Assembly: GCA_031270615.1 (NCBI GenBank)
Contig: JAISXE010000168.1
Location: 1-9,177, forward strand
Reading direction: 5' to 3'
Length of the DNA: 9,177 nt
Origin: Spirochaetia bacterium
GTDB taxonomy: Bacteria > Spirochaetota > Spirochaetia > DTKZ01
In this document: piece by piece, positions 1 to 6,138 of the stretch
Position numbering within the stretch: the stretch's first letter is position 1
Layout: every line of letters begins with the position of its first letter
The notes under the pieces: model-generated
What the model was told of the DNA's origin: nothing
Database searches by the model: none
What the model saw: the letters and a program-made list of their open reading frames with translations, nothing else
Translations under genes and position numbers: made by a program

Positions 1-156
1 GCGCGAGGGATTGGAGGGGGCGCGGAGCGCGCCCGCAGGGCTGGTCACGATTTGCTTCGCAAATCGTTGCTCGCCCATGCATCCCGGGCCGGAGCGATAG
101 CGCAGCCCCGCAAAGCCCGGTTTTTTTGTCCGCTTGGGGACAAAAAAATGCGCCCA
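1..156 (+). repeat. Multi-hairpin intergenic repeat, copy 1 (may begin before the window)
   Basis: Non-coding stretch with three clean hairpins: 18-34 (7-bp stem GGGCGCG, loop GAG), 49-65 (7-bp stem GATTTGC, loop TTC) and 121-148 (11-bp stem TTTTTTTGTCC, loop GCTTGG). The conserved blocks GCGCnAGGGATTG (start), GCAGGGC (about 35-41), AAAGCCCGG (112-120) and TGCGCCCA (149-156) recur in the same order, reverse-complemented, at 1951-2086, while the hairpin stems between them differ. It lies just upstream of the promoter of the first operon. The T-run precedes and the A-run follows the last stem on both strands, so it is not an intrinsic terminator. The left boundary cannot be seen. The sequence shows the repeat; its function is unknown. 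Confidence 0.75.
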
Positions 157-197
157 AATTTTTATTTATTATTTGCTGCTTGCTGACTGCCCCCCTG

Positions 198-226
198 TTG
201 ACAGATAAATCCCGTTGCGATAAAAA
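198..226 (+). promoter_or_regulatory. Sigma70-type promoter of the ABC exporter operon
   Basis: A perfect -35 box TTGACA (198-203), a 17-base spacer and a -10-like TAAAAA (221-226, 4 of 6 consensus). The predicted transcript start, around 232-234, gives a very short leader whose Shine-Dalgarno AGGAG (232-236) lies at or near the 5' end. If so, ATG 242 rather than the in-frame GTG 227 must be the start. The -10 match is only fair, so the exact start is uncertain. Confidence 0.6.
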
Positions 227-241
227 GTGTCAGGAGCGAAT

Positions 242-1219
242 ATGATTGAAGCGGAGAATCTGGGAAAATCCTATGGCGATTTTACGGCGGTGAGGGACGT
301 TTCGTTTTGCGTGCGGCCGGGCGAGATTGTGGGGCTTCTGGGGCCGAACGGCGCGGGGAAGACGAGCATTATAAAGATTCTGACTGGCTACCACTTTCCG
401 TCAAGGGGACGGGCCGTGGTGGGCGGTTACGATGTGGAGAAGGACCCGGTTAGGGTGAAGGCGGCGGTGGGGTATTTGCCGGAGAGTTCCCCGGTGTATG
501 GGGATTTTTCGGTGGAGGAGTATTTGCGTTTTGTCGCGGCGGCGCGGGAGATTCCGGCGGAGGGCAGGGGCCGGGCGGTGGACGCGGCTATTGGGGAATG
601 CGGGCTGGAAAAGATGCGGCGCAGGACCATCAGCAAATTGTCCAAGGGCTACCGGCAGCGTACGGGGCTTGCGCAGGCTATTATCCATAATCCCCCGATT
701 CTGATTCTTGACGAGCCTACGGCGGGTCTGGACCCGAACCAGATACTCGAGGTGCGGCGGCTTATCCGCACGATGGGAAGCGAAAAGACGGTTGTCCTTT
801 CCACGCACATTTTGCAGGAGGTCGAGGCCCTCTGCGACAGGATCCTTATTCTCAACGAGGGGCTTATTGCCGCGGGCGGGACCCGCGACGAAATCGCCGC
901 CCGGCTCAAGGGCGGCCAGCAGTACGCGCTTACGCTGAAGACCGACAAAACCCTGGGCAGGGAAGAGCTTTCCGCCATTCCCCATCTTATGGCTGTGGAG
1001 GGTTTCACCGAGGTGGACGGCGCCTGCGCCGGGGGCTTCCGGCTGTACGAGCTGGGCCTGTCCCTGGAGGCGGGGGTGGAAGGCGGCGATATTCTTTTTG
1101 ACTGGGCCCTCGCGCGGGGGCACAGGCTGCGCTCGCTGACAAAACAGCGTTACAGTCTGGAAGCCCTCTTTACGCGGCTTACCGAGGCGGGGGGCGGGCA
1201 GGGGGCGGGCGATGCGTAA
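242..1219 (+). CDS. Gld-type ABC transporter ATP-binding protein (GldA-like)
   Basis: Cytoplasmic ATPase, 325 aa, expected to dimerise and power the permease encoded next to it. Motifs in order: Walker A GPNGAGKT (residues 34-41), a Q-loop region reading YLPESSPVY with Glu in place of the usual Gln as in many GldA/NatA-type ATPases, signature LSKGYRQR (133-140), Walker B ILILDEP (153-159), D-loop AGLD and switch His in STH (189). The C-terminal ~100 residues are the variable tail typical of ABC-2 exporter ATPases. I chose ATG 242 over GTG 227 because AGGAG sits 5 bases upstream of it and GTG would lie almost on the promoter. Its last 8 bases overlap the permease gene, so translation is probably coupled. 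Family assignment is firm; the Gld subtype comes from the following GldG and DUF4340 genes. The substrate is unknown. Confidence 0.93.
   Translation: MIEAENLGKSYGDFTAVRDVSFCVRPGEIVGLLGPNGAGKTSIIKILTGYHFPSRGRAVVGGYDVEKDPVRVKAAVGYLPESSPVYGDFSVEEYLRFVAAAREIPAEGRGRAVDAAIGECGLEKMRRRTISKLSKGYRQRTGLAQAIIHNPPILILDEPTAGLDPNQILEVRRLIRTMGSEKTVVLSTHILQEVEALCDRILILNEGLIAAGGTRDEIAARLKGGQQYALTLKTDKTLGREELSAIPHLMAVEGFTEVDGACAGGFRLYELGLSLEAGVEGGDILFDWALARGHRLRSLTKQRYSLEALFTRLTEAGGGQGAGDA
1189..1209 (+). promoter_or_regulatory. Four-run G tract (G-quadruplex motif) over the permease ribosome binding site
   Basis: Four guanine runs, 1189-1194 (6 G), 1196-1198 (3), 1201-1205 (5) and 1207-1209 (3), are separated by loops of 1, 2 and 1 bases. 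This matches the classic intramolecular quadruplex pattern with very short loops. It lies on the mRNA-sense strand, ends two bases before ATG 1212, and contains the only Shine-Dalgarno-like sequence (AGGGGG, 1200-1205) of the permease gene. It also encodes the Gly-rich end of the ATPase. The motif is plain in the sequence; folding and any effect on translation are inference. Confidence 0.55.
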
Positions 1220-1934
1220 AATCCTGCCGCTGGTAAAAAAGGAGCTTGCGGTTTTTTTTAATTCGCCTGCGGCCTATGTGCTGGGCGCGGCGTTTATTGT
1301 TTTCATGTCCGTCTGGTTTTTCTTTCTGTTGGGTTTTCCGGCCCGGAACATCGCCTCCCTGCGCGGGTATTTTGAAGTTGTCCCCCTGGTTTTCATTATC
1401 CTGGTTCCCGCGCTTACCATGCGGGGCTGGGCGGAGGAGCGCAAACTCGGCACGGCGGAGCTTCTTCTTACCCTGCCGTATGCGGAGTTCCACCTTGTCG
1501 CCGCGAAATTCCTGGGGCCTTTTGTTTTTCTGTGCATCCTGATGGCCCTTACCCTGCCGCTTCCCCTGACGGTTCTGCCTCTGGGGAATTTCGAGACAGG
1601 CGAAATCGTTGGGGAGTATGTCGGCATCCTGCTTCTGGGGGCCTCGGCCCTGTCCATCGGGCAGTTCGCTTCGGTTCTGTCCACGAACCAGATTTCCTCG
1701 TTCCTCCTGGGCGCGGGGGCGCTTGTTTTTTTCACGCTTGTCCACTACGCGGGGGAGGCTTCCGGCCTCCCGGCGGTTTTGGGTTCGTTTTTGCGCTATC
1801 TTTCGCTGGAATACCATTTTGACAGTTTCCGCAAGGGGGTTCTGGACACGCGGGACATTGTGTATTTTCTTTTTATCTGCGCGGTCTTCCAGTATCTGAC
1901 GGTGAAAACCCTTGTTCTGAGGAAATGGAGCTAA
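1212..1934 (+). CDS. ABC-2 family permease (GldF-like)
   Basis: Inner-membrane channel subunit of 240 aa, partner of the preceding ATPase. About six hydrophobic segments are visible: roughly residues 13-42, 52-68, 98-122, 135-158, 163-183 and 213-233. Between segments 2 and 3 lies the cytoplasmic motif RGWAEERKLGTAELLLTLP, characteristic of the NosY/GldF-type ABC-2 permeases, which contacts the ATPase. Length is usual for the family. The start ATG overlaps the ATPase stop region by 8 bases. Its TAA (1932-1934) falls inside a 24-base sequence (1927-1950) that is repeated just before the next gene. Before the repeat arrived, the gap to the GldG start was probably 3 bases. The substrate cannot be read from sequence. 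Confidence 0.9.
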   Translation: MRKILPLVKKELAVFFNSPAAYVLGAAFIVFMSVWFFFLLGFPARNIASLRGYFEVVPLVFIILVPALTMRGWAEERKLGTAELLLTLPYAEFHLVAAKFLGPFVFLCILMALTLPLPLTVLPLGNFETGEIVGEYVGILLLGASALSIGQFASVLSTNQISSFLLGAGALVFFTLVHYAGEASGLPAVLGSFLRYLSLEYHFDSFRKGVLDTRDIVYFLFICAVFQYLTVKTLVLRKWS

Positions 1935-1937
1935 GGC

Positions 1938-2108
1938 ATGGGAAACAAAACATGCGCGCATTTTTGGGCCGCGCGCGGCCCAAAAACCGGGCTTTCCGCT
2001 CCAATTCCTCGGGCGTGCTTCGCACGCCCTGCGGGATTTCCGCTGCAATCCCTTGCGCCCCACGGGCTGGGTGTGGGCCTTGATAAGGAGCTAGGGCATG
2101 GGGAATAA
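1938..2108 (+). other. Small ORF reading through the inserted repeat (displaced GldG start)
   Basis: A 56-codon frame opens at ATG 1938, preceded by GGAG (1927-1930), and begins MGNK exactly as the real GldG does. It runs through the whole repeat and stops at TAA 2106-2108, overlapping the GldG start at 2098. The rest (Pro, Ala and Gly rich) looks like translated repeat, not a conserved protein. It is best read as the original start site cut off from its gene. It may still be translated, and could then keep ribosomes moving from the permease to GldG. No homology is claimed. Confidence 0.5.
1951..2086 (-). repeat. Multi-hairpin intergenic repeat, copy 2 (inverted relative to copy 1)
   Basis: Contains a perfect 26-base palindrome (1961-1986, T5 then a GC core then A5), a hairpin at 2011-2029 (8-bp stem GGGCGTGC, loop TTC) and a 6-bp stem at 2033-2038/2047-2052. 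Read on the minus strand, it shares with copy 1 the ordered blocks GCGCnAGGGATTG, GCAGGGC, GGAGCG, AAAGCCCGG and TGCGCnCA. The stems between the blocks differ in sequence but stay self-complementary. It lies inside an operon, between permease and GldG genes, without an obvious terminator. There is no transposase gene, so if mobile it depends on an enzyme elsewhere. Confidence 0.75.
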
Positions 2109-3702
2109 AATCCATCCGGGGCGGTTCCGGGAAACGCTTGCGGGATTTCTTGCGCTGCTGGTTATGGTTCTTGTTGCCGCGAACAGCCTGGTTTTTTATA
2201 CGCGTTTCGACCTGACGGAAAACAAGGCGTTTTCCATATCCGATGTGTCCAAGAACCTTTTCCGGGAGATTCCCGAATCGGTGTTGATAAGCTACTATAT
2301 CTCAAAACGGCTTTCCGGGCTTTCGCCGGTTCCCGGCCAGATTGAAGACCTGTTGTACGAATACGCGGCCTACGGGCGGGGCAGGATACGGGTTTCCGTC
2401 GTCGACCCGGAAAAGGCGGCCGCGGAGGGCCAGCGCGTGGAGGAGCTGGGGATCGCCGCGCAGCAGATTCAGGTTGTGGAGCAGAACCAGCAGAGCGTCG
2501 CCACGGTGTATACCGGCATCGTCCTTTCGTACCTTGACGCGCGCGAGACGATTCCGGTTGTGTTTAATCCCTCCAACCTTGAATACGATTTGACGCGGCG
2601 CATCCGGAAACTTGTCAGCGGCAAAAAACCGGCGGCGGGTTTCCTGTTCGGGAAACAGGAGATGGGGCTTGACCGGGACATGAACATTCTGGCGAACAGG
2701 CTTGCCCAGTCCTATACGGTGCAGGAGATTCCCCGGGGCGAGGAAATCCCTTTGGATATATCCGTGCTGCTTGTTTTCGGGGGAAGGGATTTTGACGGGG
2801 CGGCCCTCTACGCCCTTGACCAGTATATCATGCGGGGGGGGAAGGCCCTCATCTGCGCGGACGCGGTGGATGTTGATGTTGGGCGGAACCTCGAAGCCCT
2901 CCCTTACGAGAATCCCGCTTTGTTTGACATGCTGAGGGCCTACGGCGTGGAAGTGGGGCGGGACCTGGTTTTGGACGCGAACGCGAAGAGGATTCCCGTG
3001 CAGCGCGATACGGGTTTTATGACCATACAATCCTATGAGGTGTACAACCACTGGGTGGCGGCTGCGGGGGCGGGGCTTTTCCGAGGCAATCCCATAACGG
3101 CCGGGCTTTCGGGCCTTACTTTCTTTTGGCCTTCAAGCCTGCGGCCCCTTGAGGTTCCGGGGATAGACAGCGAGGTGCTCGTGTCCTCCGGGCCTGATTC
3201 CTGGCTGCTGAAAGGCCGTTTTCCCACGAATCCCTACGAGGCCGCGAGTTTCCGGGTTCTGGCCGCGAACTCGGACGGCCGTTATCCCCTGGCCCTTGCC
3301 TTGAGCGGGACTTTCCCCAGTTTCTTTGCCGGGAAACCCGCGCCTGCGGAGGCCCAAACCACGGGAGGCGCCGCCGCGAAACGGGAGGCCTCGGACAAGA
3401 CCCGGCTTGTCGTTGTGGGCGACGCGGACGCCGCGCTGGATCTTCTTCTGCGCGCGGCTGAAAGCGACTATAACGTGCTTTTTTTTGAGAACGCCGCGGA
3501 CTGGCTTTCCGGTGAGGACAGCCTGATGGGCATCCGCACCCGCGCCATGCGGGACATGACCTTGAACCGCATCGAGGACAAGGCTTCAAAGGACGCGGTT
3601 ATTCTTTTTTCACAAATCGTCAACCTGGTTGCCATTCCCCTTCTGATCGCGGGCGCGGGCGTTTTCAGGTATTTGCGCAGGAGGGAACGCTATGAGGTTT
3701 AA
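2098..3702 (+). CDS. GldG-family ABC transporter auxiliary protein
   Basis: 534-aa protein of the Gld/ABC_transp_aux family (the GldG part is related to the IFT52 'GIFT' domain). A transmembrane anchor at about residues 15-34 is followed by a large extracytoplasmic region and a second TM segment near the C-terminus (about 505-525), ending in basic RRRERY. Family hallmarks: the region after the anchor with FDLTENKAFSIS, the segment LDQYIMRGGKALI (about 240-252), and late VVVGDADAA and FFENAADWL. Start ATG 2098 has AAGGAG at 2085-2090. Its last 11 bases overlap the DUF4340 gene. It presumably forms the outside part of the ABC complex. A run of eight G at 2834-2841 lies in the coding sequence. 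A low-complexity stretch rich in Ala, Gly and Thr precedes the VVVGDAD motif. Family call is firm, exact role unknown. Confidence 0.9.
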   Translation: MGNKIHPGRFRETLAGFLALLVMVLVAANSLVFYTRFDLTENKAFSISDVSKNLFREIPESVLISYYISKRLSGLSPVPGQIEDLLYEYAAYGRGRIRVSVVDPEKAAAEGQRVEELGIAAQQIQVVEQNQQSVATVYTGIVLSYLDARETIPVVFNPSNLEYDLTRRIRKLVSGKKPAAGFLFGKQEMGLDRDMNILANRLAQSYTVQEIPRGEEIPLDISVLLVFGGRDFDGAALYALDQYIMRGGKALICADAVDVDVGRNLEALPYENPALFDMLRAYGVEVGRDLVLDANAKRIPVQRDTGFMTIQSYEVYNHWVAAAGAGLFRGNPITAGLSGLTFFWPSSLRPLEVPGIDSEVLVSSGPDSWLLKGRFPTNPYEAASFRVLAANSDGRYPLALALSGTFPSFFAGKPAPAEAQTTGGAAAKREASDKTRLVVVGDADAALDLLLRAAESDYNVLFFENAADWLSGEDSLMGIRTRAMRDMTLNRIEDKASKDAVILFSQIVNLVAIPLLIAGAGVFRYLRRRERYEV

Positions 3703-4654
3703 AACAAAGATTATAACGCTGTCCGCGCTCGCGGCGGGACTGTGCCTGAGCCTGGTTTCGGGCGCTTTGTACTCGTACCGCGGCTCTGAAAGCCGCTCGG
3801 TTCGCCCGCTTTCGGCTTTTCTGCAAAAGGGGAATGTCAGCGGGCTTGTTTTTATTTCCGGCGGCCGGACGGTAACGCTGGCGGCGCGGCAGCCCGCGCG
3901 GGCGGGCAGGAGCTGGACCGTCCTCGTTGACGGGCAGGATTATCCCGCCGCGCGGAACAAGGCGGAGCGTTTTCTGGAGCTTGCCGGGGAGGCTTCGGTT
4001 TCGCCCGCCCTTACCGAAAACCGGGAAAAGTGGCCTCTCTTTGCGCTTGGGGACGGCGCGGAAAAGCGCGTTGTTTTTTCAAGCCCTGCGGGCAGGACGG
4101 AAATCCTCCTGGGCAGGGAGGAGGAAGCGGGCAGGGGGCAGTATATCCGCTTTGAGGGCTCCGATGCCGTCTACCTTATGTCGCAGAGTTTTTCCTATTA
4201 CGCCGAGCGGGACACGGCCTACTGGAGCGAGCTTCGCGTCTTCCCGGCCGCGCTGAACACGCAGGACATTATCGCCATGAAGGCGGAGGGCAGGGTACAG
4301 ACGCCCTCCGGCGCTGCCGAGGTTTCCTGGAGCCTGTACAGGGAGCGGAAGCCCGAAGGCATTCTGTGGCTGGCCGAAGGCGATCCTGAAAGGAAACTGG
4401 ACCAGGGCAAGGCCGATTCCCTGGCCGCCTCCATCAGCCAGATAAACGCGAAATCCTTTTCGCCCGCCACGCAGGAGGAGGCCCAGGCCCTCATTACCCT
4501 TACGGCGGCGGACCGGACGCGCTACGAGCTTCATATCGGCCGGCCGGTTTCCGGGGGAAATTACTGCCAGGCCCGCGTGAACGGCGAGGCCCTGCCCTAC
4601 GCGTACATTCTTGATTCGGGACTCGTCGAAAAAATCACCGCCCCCCTTGAGTAA
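3692..4654 (+). CDS. DUF4340 membrane-anchored protein
   Basis: 320 aa with an N-terminal signal-anchor (about residues 8-26) after the basic MRFKTK, then an extracytoplasmic beta-rich region. DUF4340-like features are the repeated strand pattern around WTVLVDGQDYPAARNKAERFL, the YWSELRVFP segment and a second similar lobe ending in a short hydrophobic C-terminus. DUF4340 genes commonly follow GldG-family genes, which supports the call. The start overlaps the GldG stop by 11 bases and has AGGAGG 7 bases upstream, so the two are translated together. It probably binds GldG outside the cytoplasm, but its molecular role is unknown. It is the last gene of the operon; the next gene is convergent. 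Confidence 0.82.
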   Translation: MRFKTKIITLSALAAGLCLSLVSGALYSYRGSESRSVRPLSAFLQKGNVSGLVFISGGRTVTLAARQPARAGRSWTVLVDGQDYPAARNKAERFLELAGEASVSPALTENREKWPLFALGDGAEKRVVFSSPAGRTEILLGREEEAGRGQYIRFEGSDAVYLMSQSFSYYAERDTAYWSELRVFPAALNTQDIIAMKAEGRVQTPSGAAEVSWSLYRERKPEGILWLAEGDPERKLDQGKADSLAASISQINAKSFSPATQEEAQALITLTAADRTRYELHIGRPVSGGNYCQARVNGEALPYAYILDSGLVEKITAPLE

Positions 4655-4659
4655 TTTCC

Positions 4660-4777
4660 AAAACCACGGACCTCACGGACACAAAAAGGAAAAACACCGC
4701 TGGCAGCGCCTCTTTGCAATCCATGCCTACTTTCTTTGGTCCGCGTTGCCCGTAAGGTCCGTGAAGTCTGTGGTTTT
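4660..4777. repeat. Inverted-arm dispersed repeat at a convergent gene junction, copy A
   Basis: Left arm 4660-4680 (AAAACCACGGACCTCACGG plus AC) and right arm 4757-4777 are reverse complements at 19 of 21 positions, with a 76-base interior. The left arm carries the CACGGAC unit twice. Similar arms occur at 6979-6999 and 7064-7079. It fills the 72-base gap between two convergent genes and extends into the coding sequence of the minus-strand gene, supplying its last codons. It resembles the 'ACCACGGA..CACGGACAC' class of dispersed repeats I recall from several bacterial genomes; that resemblance is from memory. Confidence 0.7.
4686..4708 (-). terminator. Weak intrinsic terminator candidate for the sensor gene
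   Basis: On the minus strand, downstream of the stop at 4727, a small hairpin CGCT-GCC-AGCG is followed after two bases by a run of five T. The stem is only 4 bp, so this is weak. It lies inside repeat copy A. Confidence 0.25.
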
Positions 4778-6127
4778 CTTTATTTCTTCCGCCAACGGTA
4801 AGTCACGAACCGGCTTTTGTGTTTCCGTTTTCACAAGGTACGCGCGGTATTTGCCCGGGTCGGACTTGAAGCCGATGCTGCTGTCGGGAAGGCTTTCCCT
4901 GCTGGTGTGCTTGAGGGCTTCCTCGCTTTCAAGCAGCAGGAGCGATCCGTCGATGAGCCGCCCCGCCCGCGACGAGATGCCGCAGAGGGGATAGCCGTAG
5001 CGCGCGAAAAGTTCCTCGTCGAAGGTGTTGAAGAAATTCCGCAGGACTCCGATGGTCTGATCCAGGTTGGCGTTGGGACGCACCACCGCGTATCCGTTGG
5101 GCGGATAGTTAAACGTACTATCCCCAACCGAAAGGTTTTTCTCGATTTCCTCGGCCATGCGCTGGTAATGCCCGCTGCCCTGGACAAGGCCGGAGAATTT
5201 CAAAATGGCGAGGCTGAGGTCCTGCTCGTTTTCGGCGGCGTTGTCCAGTGCCAGGGATGTGCGTTCTTCTATGAGCGCCCGCCAGTCGCCTTGCGTTTCC
5301 GGCTGCGCCGCGGGAGCGGCGGTTTGGGCAGCCACAACCGGAACGTAGGGAGCGGCGGGGCCTTCCTTTGCGGGCGGAAGCTCTGAAGGCAGGGCGTCTT
5401 CCTGCACGGAAGCCGCCGGGACCTCCGCTGCTTGCGGCACGGCCATGTTTGCCGGTTCCGGGGGAGGGGGTTCTTCCTTTGGCGGCGGCGCGGAAGCGGC
5501 GGGGCGCGCGGGAACGGCCTCCCGCGCCGGGGCCGCTTCCCGCGCTGCGGGAAGCGGCAGGGGAACCGCCGCCGGCTTTCCACCGTCCAGAAGGCGCAGA
5601 AGCAGGATAAGGGCCGCGGTGATGATGATAAAAATGATCAGGATGACAACCGTGTCGCGGATGAGGATAAACAGCTCCCTGTCGCGCAGGATCCGGTAAA
5701 CCCCCTCGATGATGAACGAGCTTTTGCGGGGGACGGTTATGGACGAGGCTATTTGGGTGCGGGAAAAACTGTTATAGGAAAAACGCGGCACGCCCCGCAG
5801 GGAGGCGATGTCCGTGTCGGGAAGGTAGCGGGAATTGCGCGCGCGCAGGTACTCAATGCCCGTATCGTAGGAATACACCACAAGAAGGTCCAGGTCCTTG
5901 TCGAGGGAGAATATCTTCCCAACCGTGTCCTTGAAGTACAGGGAATCGAAAGATGCCTGGCGGATATAGGTTGTCTCGACAATGTGTCTTACTTGGTCAA
6001 AACCGGCCTGGATTCTTTGGGTATTCGTTTTTTTGATTTCGCCGATGCGTAGCAAAAAAAGCAGGAAAAGCGCAATAAAAAACAGTATACTGAATATGCC
6101 GTAGAATATTGAAATCTTTTTGCCCAT
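4727..6127 (-). CDS. Two-TM membrane protein with periplasmic domain, Ala/Pro linker and degenerate GGDEF-like domain
   Basis: 466 aa from ATG 6127. TM1 lies at about residues 7-27, an extracytoplasmic region of ~130 residues at 28-158 (size and pattern suit a Cache/PAS-like sensor), TM2 at about 159-180, an Ala/Pro/Glu-rich linker at 183-280 and a cytoplasmic domain at about 281-410. The last has the layout of a GGDEF domain: an N-terminal DLSLAILKFSG strand, a helix QRMAEEIEKNL, PPNGYAVVRPN (about 342-352) where GG(D/E)EF would stand, CGISSRAG (about 382-389), and LLLLESEEALKHT matching the usual LL..AD.ALY.AK end. The GGDEF signature itself is missing, so no cyclase activity is expected. 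I prefer ATG 6127 to the in-frame GTG 6142, which would lie in the promoter. The C-terminal KTTDFTDLT is encoded by repeat copy A. Domain call is inference from motifs. Confidence 0.75.
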   Translation of the reverse strand: MGKKISIFYGIFSILFFIALFLLFLLRIGEIKKTNTQRIQAGFDQVRHIVETTYIRQASFDSLYFKDTVGKIFSLDKDLDLLVVYSYDTGIEYLRARNSRYLPDTDIASLRGVPRFSYNSFSRTQIASSITVPRKSSFIIEGVYRILRDRELFILIRDTVVILIIFIIITAALILLLRLLDGGKPAAVPLPLPAAREAAPAREAVPARPAASAPPPKEEPPPPEPANMAVPQAAEVPAASVQEDALPSELPPAKEGPAAPYVPVVAAQTAAPAAQPETQGDWRALIEERTSLALDNAAENEQDLSLAILKFSGLVQGSGHYQRMAEEIEKNLSVGDSTFNYPPNGYAVVRPNANLDQTIGVLRNFFNTFDEELFARYGYPLCGISSRAGRLIDGSLLLLESEEALKHTSRESLPDSSIGFKSDPGKYRAYLVKTETQKPVRDLPLAEEIKKTTDFTDLTGNADQRK

Positions 6128-6138
6128 AGGGATAGTAT
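6109..6138 (+). promoter_or_regulatory. Promoter of the Memo gene (likely leaderless)
   Basis: TTGAAA (6109-6114, 5 of 6 to the -35 consensus), 18 bases, then TAGTAT (6133-6138, 4 of 6). The predicted transcript start, near 6145, almost coincides with ATG 6148, and no Shine-Dalgarno precedes the ATG. The -35 box lies inside the coding start of the divergent sensor gene. Confidence 0.4.

Larger units (their letters stand above)
1927..2110 (+). repeat. 24-base direct repeat flanking the inserted element (start-site duplication)
   Basis: Positions 1927-1950 and 2087-2110 match at 21 of 24 bases, and the three differences are all transitions. Each copy contains GGAG, a spacer, ATG and the codons for Met-Gly-Asn-Lys. 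The 136 bases between them are a copy of the multi-hairpin repeat. The pattern looks like a target-site duplication produced when the element arrived, although 24 bases is long for common transposases; a local duplication by recombination or slippage is the alternative. Confidence 0.7.

Noticed and set aside
121..148. T7-stem-A7 hairpin (and 1961-1986 T5-stem-A5) as intrinsic terminators
   Set aside because: The T-run is 5' and the A-run 3' of the stem on both strands, the reverse of what an intrinsic terminator needs; they are part of a repeat family.
227..241. GTG 227 as start of the ATPase
   Set aside because: It lies one base after the putative -10 box and has no Shine-Dalgarno, whereas ATG 242 has AGGAG 5 bases upstream and begins at the usual ABC domain start.
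401..1123. 240-codon minus-strand frame antisense to the ATPase gene
   Set aside because: Shadow of the ATPase coding sequence with Arg/Pro/His-rich composition.
1179..2063. 294-codon minus-strand open frame antisense to the permease gene
   Set aside because: Rich in Arg, Lys, Gln and Pro with no recognisable motif; it lies opposite a clear six-TM permease and runs through the repeat. It is explained by GC-rich codon bias.
4660..4777. Repeat copy A arms as transposon ends or a CRISPR repeat
   Set aside because: Interior of 76 bases has no transposase, the arms are imperfect, and there is no regular spaced array of three or more units.
5269..5620. GC-rich frames on both strands opposite the Ala/Pro linker as small genes
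   Set aside because: Open frames arise from the biased linker composition; none has a ribosome binding site or conserved pattern.
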